Positions 12,187 to 22,694 of a stretch of 64,000 nucleotides of DNA are shown here, in pieces. Within the stretch, counting starts at the first letter, position 1. Every line of letters begins with the position of its first letter. The position numbers and the translations under genes were made by a program. Source of the DNA: Dermacentor variabilis (Eukaryota; Arthropoda; Arachnida; Ixodida; Ixodidae); contig NC_134571.1 in NCBI RefSeq assembly GCF_050947875.1, forward strand, positions 224,388,024 through 224,452,023, given 5' to 3'. Below the pieces are notes generated by a model. The model saw only the letters and a program-made list of their open reading frames with translations, was not told where the DNA came from and made no database searches.

Positions 12187-12225
12187 GACGCCTTTGGCAA
12201 AGGTTGGTCCGCCAGCCGAAACGTC
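12187..12225 (+). other. possible degenerate hairpin/GAAA motif of a Penelope-type terminus
   Basis: A compact fold can be drawn: GACG at 12187 pairs with CGTC at 12222, and GGTTGG (12202) pairs with CCAGCC (12212) around a TCCG loop, followed by GAAA at 12218-12221. The stem-GAAA-stem arrangement recalls the hammerhead ribozyme core that Penelope-like elements can carry, but the obligatory CUGANGA box is not present, so it is at best a relic. Confidence 0.25.
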
Positions 12226-12277
12226 AGTGAAACATGCTGTGCTTATCCAATGGATACGTAGATCGTACTCTCTTTTC

Positions 12278-12278
12278 T

Positions 12279-12336
<58 letters not shown>
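12278..12336. repeat. (TC)n(TA)n microsatellite
   Basis: A TC run passes into a perfect TA run. It marks the 3' limit of the gypsy pol relic on the minus strand, whose last readable block RRSTRAVKPPQRL ends immediately beside it. Confidence 0.95.
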
Positions 12337-12337
<1 letters not shown>

Positions 12338-12339
12338 GT

Positions 12340-14600
12340 GAGGCGTTGAGGTGGCTTGACTGCGCGTGTCGATCTTCGTGGACCGCAAGCCGGCGGTGTT
12401 GTAGCTGGCGTACTTTTCATTTCAGCCTCGATGACTGGTGACAGCTCTTGACAAGGTACCATGCAAGCCTTCCGTTCCACATCTGTAGGTCCATTGGAGG
12501 CTGTCGCTTCAGGACTAGGAGGGGTGCTATATTAGTCGTCGCTTGACTCGCGACAATACTCGTTTGTGCAAAGTAGGTGACGATGGTTGCGTCTGAGCAC
12601 TTTGCACAATGCACTACGCACAATGTAAGACCTAGGGCCACTTCTTTTGACGATTCTTCCCTTACACGACCACGGATTGCCCCGTATGCTAATCATGGTG
12701 CCCTGTACCAAAAGTAGGATCGCTCGCCCTTTCCTTTGCTGCTGCTGCTTGTTTCACCTCCGTTTGCACGACTTCAATAAAGTCCGGAATGTTACTTACG
12801 AGGCCTTGCAACAACTCGGCTGGTGGCCGTCCATCGTACAAGGGCGATGAGCGATAGGGCAAAAACTTTACCAGAAGTCTCCCCTCGAGTCGGTGCATTT
12901 CTTTAGGATACATTTGATAATTTGGACTCCTTTCACCGCCAGATTGGGGATAGCCAAGGCTTGATGTGACATGTCCGAAGACGTACTTCTTCGCGAAGAG
13001 TGCGATTTCATCACTGGCGAATAGTGGCCCGTTGCCCGTGCATACTTCCAGTAGATATTCTTGGCGGGAATCATAGCACTGAGAGCCTCTACTGTGGTTC
13101 TTGCCGTTATGTCACGCAGTTACTTGACTTCCGCAAAAATTTGAAAGGGCATAATTACATACGATTGCCCCAAAAAATGTAATATGTCTGCACCGACCCG
13201 GTACCATGGGCATGCTGGTGTCTCGCGCATAAGAAGGGGCTCTTGCCAAAGGCAAATTTTTTGCACCTGGGACAGCTCTGAATAAGCTGGGTAATATTAC
13301 CACATGGTGTGGCACAACAAGAGACTGAAGAAGAGGAGAACGAGGTTCGTCTCGGAATCGCGCGTCGCCGCTTGCTTTTTCGTAAAGTGCAACCGCTTGT
13401 ATAATCATTCAGCTTGTATACTCCAGCAGGGTATACGCGGCAATATCGCTGCTAAGCCTTGGCCAGAAAACAACACTTCTGGCTCTTTGCATTTAAGCAA
13501 GCCCGGATGGCGGGCGTGAACTCATTCTAGGATTTCGCGCCACATGCTTGTCCGCATGATGACTTTGGTGCCCTTAACCAGAGTTCCATTCACGACTGTC
13601 AACTCTGCAGAAAATTATTTCAAGTCACCTTCCACCTCTTTGCCTGCCCATACGATGTCATTTGCGTAGTCCTCATGCACAGATGAGGCGGCTAGTTTGC
13701 GACGACTATATTCGGTGACCACAGCGACCAGTTGTCGTAGGGCATGGACGTTGACGTCTTCCTTCGCTAGAGCGCTGTCGGCTTCAGTCGAAAGGAACAC
13801 TCACGACGGTATATCTGCGGAAACAAGCTTCTTTCCCGGGACGAACTGCAAAGAATAATCGTACTTCGTAAGCCGTAAGAGAAATCTTTACAAACAAGGT
13901 GGCATGTCACACGTAGCTTAATGATATCGGAATTATTTGTTTGTGATCAGTTTCGACGAAGAACTTCCGGTCATACACAAATTGATGGAATATTTGACAC
14001 CCGAAAACAGTGCTTAGTGCATGCCTCCTTTTAGATTTGCGCATATCGTTGTTTGGTTTCTGTTACCACACGGGAAGCGCAGGCAACTGGTCGCCAGCAG
14101 TTGTTCGACGGAGACTGCAGGAGCGCTTCACATACACCGCATTTTGGAGCATGGCATGTTGTCTTAGTTCCTAGGCTGGGATCAAAGACGGCTAGCACGG
14201 GCATCGAAGTCAGGAAGCAAGTGACTCCTTTCGATTCATTTGCGGGGTTCTCAATCCACTCGAAATTGTTTCGACTTGATAAGATCCCGCAATAGTGTGG
14301 TTCGTTTGGACAGGCGTGGCACATACTTGCCAAAGAAGTTTAGTACCCCTAGCGCCCGCTGAACGTCAGCCTTCGATTATGTTAGGTGCGCGTTCATCAA
14401 GCTTTTTATCAAGCTTTGGGTTCACCGATATGCCGTTTCGACTGATTACGTCCCCTAAGAGCTCTATTTGTGTTAACCCAAATTCACATTTTTATGCGGT
14501 GTGCGTCAGGCTGGCCTTTTCAGCCGCCTTCAAGACTGCCGTCAGTGTCTCGTTGTGATCTTTCTTCGTTTTTCCATAGACTAGGATGGCATCAATGTAA
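12340..14600 (-). pseudogene. outer gypsy pol, 3' part: RT end, RNase H, integrase
   Basis: From high to low coordinate the minus strand gives the RT active site region with YIDA at 14588-14599 (normally YxDD) followed by ILVYGKTKKDHNETL; RNase H with TSMPVLAVFDPSLG and the DASKYG-like block decayed (14330-14030); FGCQIFHQFVYDRKFFVETDHK (13990-13920, third acidic residue kept); and the integrase C-terminal region with KFLPYRSSPLYDGRPPAELLQG (12870-12800), RSYIVRSALCKVLRRNHRHL (12630-12570) and a final RRSTRAVKPPQRL (about 12400-12345). The integrase core between is too decayed to locate all three acids. Order RT-RNase H-IN is the usual Ty3/gypsy order. Confidence 0.82.
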
Positions 14601-14604
14601 ATAT

Positions 14605-14759
14605 TGTAACGCGAATGAAGGCTTGAGACTGGAGACTATATACAAAGTATATTTAGAAGGGGCAACTGCAGTGCTGGCCAGTTCAGCTGACAGCTCGAGA
14701 GCCTGAGAGCGTTCGTCGTCTTCGTCGGGGCAAAAGGAACACGCAATATGCATGTATCA
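14605..14759 (-). repeat. 3' LTR of nested Gag-protease element
   Basis: Starts TGTAAC and ends TATCA, so it has the TG...CA ends of an LTR, and matches 16814-16981 over its length (shared core blocks TTGAGACTGGAGACTAT and ACACGCAATATGCATGTATC). It lacks a short segment (GCCCGGGTGCATCGGC-like) that the other copy has near its end. Confidence 0.9.
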
Positions 14760-14852
14760 TAATCCCCGGCGGCGGAAGCACCCTCCAGGTGCGTCTAACT
14801 ACCGCTCATAACAGGAGAGTAATATGGTTTGAGGTGTGCAACATGCACAACG

Positions 14853-16742
14853 TCAGTGGAATTCGGGGCAGATGCGGCACTGGTACTGACTGGAGCGATT
14901 TCGTACGTAACTGGAATCACGGCGCGCAGCACTCGATATGGGCCTGTGTACCGAGACGACGGAGTGGGGCACAGTGATATTACGCATTAAAAGGACCCGA
15001 GGAACAGGTGTGGCGACGTAATCACCATTGGGCACAGGAAAAGATGATAGCAAATTGACAAAAGTACAGGCTTTACGCGGCAGGCGGATGAAGGCGGTCG
15101 CACTAAAGTGCTTCGGCAGTTCGGCATAAATATACGCGAGTAGAGGAAGTTCGAGGCAAAGGGTACCGGCAGAACAGTCTATCAAAGCTGAATGCGCCGT
15201 AAAAAAGTCGAGTCCGAGGATTAGGTCATGGTGACAATCGGTCAGCACTGTAAAAAGAACAGGAACGTGGCGGTCGGCATTACTGATACGGGAAGTACAC
15301 ATTCCAGTGACGTTAACAGTGCTACCATCGACCACGCGTACCGCTCGACTAGTAGGAGGCGTGAGAACCTTCCTCAGTCGACCACGGAGTTTACAACTCA
15401 TTATCGACACCTGGGCTACAGTATCTATTAACGCCGTCAAACGGACACCGTCTACGTGAACACGAAGTAAGTTCTGGTTCGTTGGGAGCGTCAATGGGTG
15501 ATTTCTACATGACGAAGATAATGCAGCACTACCCCAGGAGCTGCATGGTCTAGTTTTGCGTCCGGGAGGGTCCATAACTGGTTGGCGACGAATAGCGTTA
15601 CGGCTAGGGCGACGGGGTCCGACGGCACTGAGGTGACGGCGAGCGAGCACGGCGACTGACATCGACGGATACGCCAGAGGTGGTAGGCGTACGGCGAGGT
15701 GGGTAACGGCGCGGGTCGGCATATGGGCGAGTAGGCGGGGGAAAGGAGCTCGAATACGGCGACGTCCAGGAGGTGCGGAAGTGGCGAGCGACGTGGCCAA
15801 TGCGGAGGCAACGGAAGTAAATGGGCTTGTCGTCCGGAGTTCTCCACTCGGTTGGGTTGCGGTATGTGGGAGGGAATACAGATCGCCGTTAAGCGAAGCA
15901 GTCGGCACCGGTCGGGCGTCTGGTCGGAAGACGGAGCAGGCAGCAGGGAAACCTAGGTTTGTAAATTCTTGCCGTACAACTGCCTGAATGAGACATATCG
16001 CCGGGGCTGGTTGGTCAATGGTGGGTTCAAGTGGACGTGAATGGAACGGTGCACGACTTGTAGCCTCGAGTTCGCGGTGAACAATACGTGTGACGTGCTC
16101 ATTTAAGGGTGGTGAAGCGGTAAGGTCGGTGCAAGACGACGTCGCAGCCGTGTTAGGGAGCCGGGAGAACTGTGGAATGACACGGCAGCTTTTGGCCAGC
16201 TCAAAGCGGCAGCATTCCTTGACAATGATGTCGATGGTGGACACATTGTAGAAGACCAACAAGTTGAACGGGTCGTCCGCGATCCCCTTAAGTACGTGGC
16301 CGACTTTGTCAACTTCGGCCATGTCGTCGTCAACTTTCCGGAAAAGAGCGTGGAAGTCTTGTATGTACGAGACATACGATTGAGTAGAAGACTGAAGTCG
16401 GGTAGCAAGCTGTTTTCTAGCAGCCAGCTGCCGGCCGGTGGGATTTCCAAAGAGGTCGGTGAGCTTCTCCTTTAAAGCATCCTAGCTAGTGATCTCGTCC
16501 TCGTGTGTCCGGAACCAGACACGAGGAGTTCCATCCAAGTAGAGTAGGACATTGGCTAGCATAATGGCAGTGTCCCAGCGGTTCTTTTGGCTAACACGCT
16601 CATACAGGGTGAGCCAGTCCTCAATGTCGATATTATCTTGGCAGGAAAATATGCCACGATTGCGGGGATTGGTAACCGTAACGTACGTGGTTGGTGGGGT
16701 TGCAGCAGTAGAAGCAGACGAGGTGTCGTCACCGGAAGCCAT
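14853..16742 (-). pseudogene. Gag-protease polyprotein with one nonsense codon
   Basis: An ATG at 16742-16740 opens a 630-codon frame (MASGDDTSSAST) interrupted only by a TAG at 16482-16484. The consensus at that point would be Trp. The capsid region reads VTNPRNRGIFSCQDNIDIEDWL and VWFRTHEDEITS, typical of tick gypsy Gag. The zinc knuckle is not in this frame: at 15840-15781 a different frame reads YFRCLRIGHVARHF, a CCHC with its first and last Cys lost, so a pair of compensating frameshifts must flank it. The protease region is NQNLLRVHVDGVRLTALIDTVAQ, with catalytic DTG changed to DTV, then LILGLDFFTAHSALIDC. A protease-RT linker follows to the stop at 14853. Confidence 0.82.
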
Positions 16743-16793
16743 TGCGGAAAGCAAGACTGTGCTGCCGCTGCGGAGCTCCGTGGTGAGGACGGG

Positions 16794-16811
16794 GAATGGC
16801 ACCCTCCACCA
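16794..16811 (-). promoter_or_regulatory. primer-binding site of nested element
   Basis: On the minus strand the 18 nt TGGTGGAGGGTGCCATTC begins two bases after the 5' LTR, with the TGG start that pairs to a tRNA CCA end. I could not assign the tRNA. Confidence 0.55.
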
Positions 16812-16813
16812 AA

Positions 16814-16981
16814 TGTTACACGAAGGATTGAGACTGGAGACTATTTACAAAGTATACTTACAAGGGTTAACTGCAGCGCTGCCCAGTTCAGCCGACAGCT
16901 CGAGAGCCAGAGAGCGTTCGTCGTCTTCGTCGGGGCGCCCGGGTGCATCGGCTACAAGAAACACGCAATATGCATGTATCA
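16814..16981 (-). repeat. 5' LTR of nested Gag-protease element
   Basis: Starts TGTTAC and ends TATCA, directly followed by the ATAT duplication at 16982-16985. Homologous to 14605-14759 with multiple substitutions and a roughly 13-bp length difference. Confidence 0.9.
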
Positions 16982-16985
16982 ATAT

Positions 16986-17388
16986 GAACGCCTGGCAATC
17001 CGTCAGAAACTTGACTCAATGTTTGTTGAAAATCTCCGACGCAGATGAAATGCCGAAAGGCTGCCGGAGGTATCTGTATGTACCAAACAGGGTTGCAAAA
17101 GTGCAGATCTTTGATGTGCGCTCGTCTTACGGAATCTGATGAGGCCCGGAGTTCGCGTCCAGTCTGCTAAAGTAGGCAACACCAGTACGTTCTACTTCAA
17201 TATCTTCCCGCTTAGGAAGCTGATAATGCGGCCTCCTAATATGTTCGCTGATGCGCCTCGTGTCGATGCACACTCTGGGACTACGGTCTTCCTTCTGCAC
17301 TTGAACTAAAGGACTCACCTAGTCTGTTGGGGCGGTTTGCTTCTTGATAATTCCCGCACGCTGCATTCTTTCAAGCTGCTCACGAAGC
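16986..17388 (-). pseudogene. outer gypsy pol, 5' part: RT fingers and palm
   Basis: The minus strand reads MQRAGIIKKQTAPTDWVSP, then VSPLVQVQKEDRSPRVCIDTRR (normally D-G-x-R-x-CxDYR), RRPHYQLPKREDIE, YFSRLDANSGPHQIP (catalytic Asp of motif A present), and the RYRYLRRPFGISSASEIF block (motif B). It joins directly across the nested element to the YIDA block at 14588. Several single-base shifts are needed to follow it. Confidence 0.85.
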
Positions 17389-17952
17389 AGCTGGCGTAAT
17401 GCAAGTGGCACCCGCCGTGTTGGCTGAACGACGGGCACTGTTCCTGGTTGCAACACCAAATTTGTCAGGCTGCTTCAGACAGTGCACACCCTGAAAGCTG
17501 TGCTTCAAGTCGTTTAGCACCTCATGCTCCAGAGAAGCGTGAATTGTGCCGACAGTGCGTCGAAAAAAGGCCCAACGTTTCGCCAAGGTCAATCCAAATA
17601 GGTCGCAAAGCTTCGGGCGAAAAGCAGTTCACTACAAATTGTCACTGACATCAGCAAGGGTGGTTATGGGAGCTGACGTAATGCAAGTGGCACCCGCCGT
17701 GTTGGCTGAACGACGGGCACTGTTCCTGGTTGCAACACCAAATTTGTAAGGCTGCTTCAGACAGTGCACACCCTGAAAGCTGTGCTTCAAGTCGTTTAGC
17801 ACCTCATGCTCCAGAGAAGCGTGAATTGTGCCGACAGTGCGTCGAAAAAAGGCCCAACGTTTCGCCAAGGTCGATCCAAATAGGTCGCAAAGCTTGGGGC
17901 GAAAAGCAGTTCACTACAAATTGTCACTGACATCAGCAAGGGTGGTTATGGG
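17389..17952 (-). repeat. 282-bp direct tandem duplication
   Basis: Positions 17389-17670 and 17671-17952 are head-to-tail copies differing at four positions (about 98.6% identical). The unit is 94 codons, so the duplication keeps frame, and it covers the stretch just upstream of the RT of the outer gypsy relic. The high identity inside a much-decayed element says the duplication happened long after the insertion died, or was homogenised. Confidence 0.92.
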
Positions 17953-19139
17953 AGCAGCGATTGAAGCGCGACTATGTTTGGAAGCAACAAACATTGGGAA
18001 AGAAAAAAATGCGCATTTTAATTCAAGCGAGACAAAATTAGATTCATTCAACGAAAATAAAATTCCTGGTCAATTTTATATTCGTGACGAGTTAAAGAAA
18101 TGCAAGTGTATTTAATTTTATTATTAGTAGTAAATAGATTCCTTTTCGACGCCCATCGTTACAGGGGGCGTTGACGCCGCTATCACTCGCAATGCAATGC
18201 ACCTCTTGAAATGTGCAGAAAGGCGCGCTCGTAAAGTTCACCTGTTGAAATACGCCCCTCTTAGACGTTGTGCTTTTCTGTTTGTCGAAGTTTGTCTGAA
18301 TTTGGTGACGCGGGTAGCTTCATCGCTTCTTAACCGGTTCAGTCAAAAATAGTGACTTACGACCGCCAGATAATTGTGTAGTTGTTTTCGTGCGACTGCG
18401 CTGGCCGACGTTCTTGGCATCCGACGATAGGATCAGCACTCTACACCTAAAGCATTCGTCGGCCTCCAAAGAAAGTATGTTCTGTGGAGGGTGCGACTTC
18501 GACAATCGTACGGCTGGCCTTTTCTTGCATCGCTTTCCAAGCTGAAAGCTCGAAACGCCCATCAAGTCAAATGGCGGGGCATTTGAATATATAGCTCTAA
18601 AGGCAGGCCAACAAAACAAATTTCGCGCCTTCGAAAGCAAAATGACGTCACTTCTGTGTTTAACGGATGTGGCGTCACATTAATTTTTATTCCGTCCGAA
18701 GCGTTCCCTTCACATACAGATGGCGCTAAGCCCCATGAACCGCCGATGAACCGCCATGTTTTGAACGTATGGGCTCCTATGGAAGCTTCGCTACCAGGTA
18801 TACTTACCTTGGTTTCGCTGGCAACCAAGCCAAGTAAGGCGTGACCATGTTTTACAACGAAGTGTGGTATCTCTAGTGTCCAATACTGATACTTTGGAAC
18901 ATTGTCCCGAAATTCTTGGTCACTCCTTCATTGTATGCTCAAGGTTCTGAATTTGACAAACATGCGGTTTCCCCCTTTCGGTAAACAGCGAAAGATGGGG
19001 GATTTGTCTGCTATCCAGTATCTTCCTTAAATAGTACTTGCAGACTACCAACATGGGCCGTCACTTTACAATATTTGCCCCTTTTGCTTTCATCTCCTAC
19101 TTCAAGAATATCGAAGGTATCGACGACACTTTTCTCGCT
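17953..19139. other. no recognisable gene; possible MITE-like repeat at about 18600-18850
   Basis: No coding family found. The stretch 18600-18850 (containing TGACGTCACTTC and GATGGCGCTAAGCCCCATGAA) has the look of an interspersed non-coding repeat, but ends and inverted repeats could not be defined. Confidence 0.4.
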
Positions 19140-19620
19140 CACTTCCTCTACTTCGTCGTTTCTGATGAGTGCAGGGCAGCACACTGCGAAGTGCCTATTG
19201 CAAGAGTTGCATCTTTTATCATAGGCGAAGCATTGGCGTGGTTTGCGCTCGCGATTATACCTCTTGCACCGATAATCGCTTGCTTGGCGCTGATCATTTC
19301 TTGGCCCTTTGTTGCTGTACGCCTTGAGATAGCGTCTGTCATATCATTGCCTTCGCGCCAGATTACCTTCGTTTCCGCCGAAGCCTCGACAACTTTGCAG
19401 ATTTCCTCAGCCTTTTGCAGAGTCAGGTTCTTCTTCTGCAAAACTTTTCAGGCAGTTTTGTGTCGTTAGTGCCAAACACTATCTGATCTCTCACCATTCA
19501 GTCTTTCCAATCGCCAAAGTTGCACTGCTTCTCGAGGTCGCGAAGAAATGTTGCAAACCACTCTCCCTCAGCTTCATTTCTCAAGCGAAACAAATATCTT
19601 TCATGAACTTCATTCCCCAC
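19140..19620 (-). pseudogene. Ty3/gypsy gag C-terminal fragment
   Basis: The minus strand reads a Gag tail: WKDXMVRDQIVFGTNDTKLPEKF-like around 19510-19450, then KNLTLQKAEEICKVVEASAETK (19440-19375). A CNR-CGRRHFAVCCPAL-like zinc-finger segment around 19215-19165 is partly out of frame. Such a LTLKKALEICR-type helix followed by a CCHC knuckle is standard in Ty3/gypsy Gag of arthropods. No LTRs or pol are attached. Confidence 0.65.
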
Positions 19621-19759
19621 TTCAAAGCAGTAAGCTGCCGTCTTTCGCACGACGGTCCCATAGTCTTTTCGTCTTTCTCAGTCGACGAACAGGAACGTGC
19701 TCAACGCGTCAAAAGCACGTCTCAGCCCACGGTCAGCGGGAGGGCTGCTTTTGATGATT

Positions 19760-19868
19760 CGGCCCTGGTGGTGGTGGTAACAACTTTATTGAGATTCTGC
19801 TCAGCTATCTGGCAGGCCCGAGTCCTAGGATGGCCCCTCACGAGGAGCGACCCTTCCGGCCCTGGGAT
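19760..19868 (-). repeat. LINE-type 3' UTR fragment
   Basis: The segment AACTTTATTGAG...GGCAGGCCCGAGTCC resembles the inverted 3' end of an RNase H-bearing LINE (compare AACTTTTATTGAAG...GGCCGGGCC at the 3' end of the element at 25.7 kb). It is short and non-coding. Confidence 0.4.
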
Positions 19869-19869
19869 G

Positions 19870-19890
19870 TTTATTTATTTATTTATTTAC

Positions 19891-19937
<47 letters not shown>

Positions 19938-19939
19938 TT
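19870..19939. repeat. (TTTA)n microsatellite
   Basis: A nearly perfect TTTA run with one interruption. It lies at the 3' end of the minus-strand LINE fragment that follows and is probably its tail. Confidence 0.95.
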
Positions 19940-19949
19940 ACATACTGCA

Positions 19950-20890
19950 GACCCTTGGGTCCAAGCGAGTGGGTAGTTTTCAAGAAGCAGTCATAATACA
20001 AAAAACGGCAGTACAAACTGTTTGAAGAAATCATATAGATAATAAAACACAAAATGTCAACAATGGAATCTGTTTAAAAATAAGTGTAATAAGATATATT
20101 ACAACTGAGTACAAAACAACAACGGAACCTGTTTCTAGATTAGTGTAATAATAGTGCTACAATAACAGATGTGAAATGATGCAACAGTGATACTTCGGTG
20201 CGGTAGGAGAGACTAAGAAGATGTCTGGATTAATTCATTCCGATGTAAGACCGTGCGCGGAAAATAGGAATACTTATAAGTGTCAGTTCCAGCAAAATAA
20301 GGTGTTAAAGAGTTAGGCTGATGGTGCTTTGTGGGTCTGGTTACTAAGGTTGACAGATACGGTGATGGATCTATCGCAAGTCTATGGTTAAGAAGTAATG
20401 AAAGGAAGTCAATTCGGAACTGTTTTCGACGCGTTTTGTTAAGAAGGGGAATGTGATTGGCTATGATTATTTCGGATGGAGAGTCAGTTCGTGAGCATTT
20501 GTTATAAATAAACCGGACTGCTTTCCTCTGTATTCTTTCAAGACACTTTATGTTTATTTGAGTATACGGGTCCCATACTTAACTGGCGTATTCTAATTTG
20601 GGTCTGATTAAAGATTAATAACATAGTAGTTTAACATTGCTTGGCATGGTTTGAAGTTTATGTTTCAGGAAGCAGAGCTTTCGAAAGGCAGATGAACAAA
20701 TATTGCTAACATGTATATTCCAGAATAAATTATTTGTTAATGTAACACCTAAGTATTTGTAATTGTCGACTTTTTTTAATGACGACGGGCCAAGTCTGTA
20801 AGTAAGAGACAGAGGTGTTTATTACGTGTTATAGGCAGGAAAACAATTTTGTCTGTGTGAACAACCATCTTTTACGTTCTTTTTACGTAG
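19950..20890 (-). pseudogene. CR1/jockey-like LINE RT C-terminal fragment
   Basis: Translating the minus strand from about 20780 gives KKVDNYKYLGVTLTNNLFWN, HKLQTMPSNVKLLCY, SLIRPKLEYAS-VWDPYTQ and ERIQRKAVRFIYNKCSRTDSP, then NSLTPYFAGTDTYKYSYFPRT down to about 20220. This is the usual thumb and C-terminal tail of a CR1/jockey RT. Two in-frame stops interrupt otherwise good colinearity. The 3' end meets the (TTTA)n run. 5'-truncated before the catalytic YADD motif. Confidence 0.85.
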
Positions 20891-21194
20891 TCGCCTGAAG
20901 AAACAAATCAAATATTTGGTTGAAGCGTTTACAGTTCGCAGCCAGGTTACCCGCTAGCTACATATTGCGTCTTCGCTTCTTCGCTGGTGGAATCAGTCGG
21001 TATTCCACTTCTCACACCATGTATCAACCTAAGGAATGATTGAGGTGACAGCAGGGTTGCAAAACAAGAAGAATGCTCGGTCTCTGCTGTGCTTATGTGT
21101 TTCGTAGAGGCGCACAGCACTTGTCCAACGCCATATCATCATATCAGCGTGCCCAATACTGTGATTTTCGGAAGTGCTACCGCTGCGAAGTTGT

Positions 21195-21850
21195 TTTTTA
21201 GTTGCTATCAAATGTGCTCAACCGTTGCTATCGGTATGTGCTATCAACAAGAATTAAACTATTAATCTATAACGCATTCTTAGTTCCAATACTTAGCTAT
21301 TGCCACACTGTCTGGGGCCCAAGTAGGAAGCATAGTTTATCCAAGAGTATTACTACTCAGAAACGTGCGATAAGATTAGCTGCTAACATACCATGGTATG
21401 CCCACACAGAAAACTATTATTTCGAGCTTAACATCATTCAAGCGCCTAATCTTTATGCCTTCAGGTTATTCTTATGTACAAGAATGCTATTAGAACAAAC
21501 AACGCCGATATGTTCACACTATTCAACCTTCAAAGCCATGTGCGCATGTACAATGTCCGCCGTTGCACCGCGTGGTCTAGACCGTTTTGTCGGACTGTGT
21601 ACCGATTTCAATCAAGTGCCTATAAACTTCCCTCTTACCTTAACACACTTGAACGGAATAAGACCTCAATGAAAGAAATATCGAAAAATATGTTAATTAG
21701 CGTTTTGCCGCTCCTGCACTAATGGATGGTGTTTCATTTTTTTTTCTCTGTCGCGTTTGTTACATGACGCAATGTTAACAATTGAACTAAGGCTGTTCTC
21801 AATTTTGTTCGTATATTTTCTTACTGATCCTTACTGTAAGTATTTTTGCC
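21195..21850 (+). pseudogene. CR1/jockey-like LINE RT C-terminal fragment, opposite strand
   Basis: Plus-strand frame 21202-21672 reads STRIKLLIYNAFLVPILSYC, HTVWGPSRKHSLSKSITTQK and RAIRLAANIPWYAHT, the same architectural block as the neighbouring minus-strand fragment but a different family member. It is 5'-truncated. The neighbouring fragment points the other way, so this pair is head to head. Confidence 0.8.
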
Positions 21851-22690
21851 CTTGTACGTTCGCAAATTTCAGAATATATTACAATGTTTCCAGTATTTCT
21901 CCGCGTTTGTCATGACTAAGCTGTTTCCTCGTCATACTGTCATGTGGGGCGTAATGAGGTTTTCTCAAGCCGCTGCATGCGGCTTCTACCCGTACGTCCG
22001 CTCTCATTCTGTATTCTGTGGAAAGAGAGAAACAAAGGTTACTATTATTGTATATTGGCTACAGTCTCAAAACTATTCCGGACTTTGGCGCATAACATTC
22101 CTGGATTTCGGCTTTTCGAAGAGCCGATTCTTCAAGGCCCTTTAACGTCCGGGGCCCCTTTCATGGGAACAGCGAGCCGCGCCCATCGAAGCGCGTTTGC
22201 GCACCCTGGCGCTGGTTCGCGCAGGATTCCACCGAGCACACGCGACGACGGGCGGTCGGGTTCTGCAGGGCGAAAGGGCGGGGACCTCGCCCGTGCGTCC
22301 GGCGTAGCTTCTCGCGCTACGAGACGCAAACAGTCGTGTCCCATGATATTTACAACTCGCTCTCAAAATCGGACAATAAACACTTGATTTTTACGAAAAG
22401 AACTGATACCTGGGTCAGTTAGTAATTATTCATAGTAAAACTGCAGCGTGCATAAAGGACACAAGGAGCGCTTGTTCGTTGCCTCTCTATGTGCTTCATT
22501 CTTTGTGACCGCTGCAGCTTTACCGTACTTAATTAGTATTTGATACTTATTCATACTTACTTGAAACCTGATCCAAACTCTCGTAAAATAATTCAGTAAC
22601 GTAGACCGGAACATGGCTCAAATATAAATGATCGTAATTATGTCTTGTTTGGTTCTATCGAGTTAACACAATTTCTGATGTGTTGGACGA
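21851..22690. other. no recognisable gene; GC-rich patch at 22130-22345
   Basis: A GC-rich, CpG-rich stretch at 22130-22345 carries open frames on both strands without motifs. Nothing else is recognisable. Confidence 0.5.
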
Positions 22691-22694
22691 GAAG

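Larger units (their letters stand above)
14601..16985 (-). mobile_element. Ty3/gypsy element with Gag and protease only, nested in another gypsy copy
   Basis: Two LTRs (14605-14759 and 16814-16981) enclose about 2.05 kb carrying Gag and protease on the minus strand. The 4-bp target duplication ATAT occurs at 14601-14604 and 16982-16985. There is no RT, RNase H or integrase: the frame ends 93 bp before the 3' LTR, in what is normally the protease-RT linker. This is either an internal deletion of pol or a non-autonomous form needing enzymes in trans. The LTRs are clearly diverged (several substitutions and indels, 155 versus 168 bp), so it is not recent. Confidence 0.87.
12340..17952 (-). mobile_element. 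Ty3/gypsy pol relic, interrupted by a second LTR element
   Basis: A minus-strand Ty3/gypsy pol sequence occupies 16986-17952 (N-terminal side) and 12340-14604 (C-terminal side). Removing 14605-16985 joins the two halves across the RT domain with no base lost, which shows that the inner element inserted into a pre-existing copy. No LTRs of the outer copy were found; its 5' side stops in a tandem duplication at 17389-17952 and its 3' side at the (TA)n run. Many stops and frameshifts are present. Confidence 0.85.

Noticed and set aside
11855..12349. Ala/Arg-rich overlapping frames around 12 kb
   Set aside because: Open on both strands in GC-rich DNA and running into the TC/TA microsatellite; no motif.
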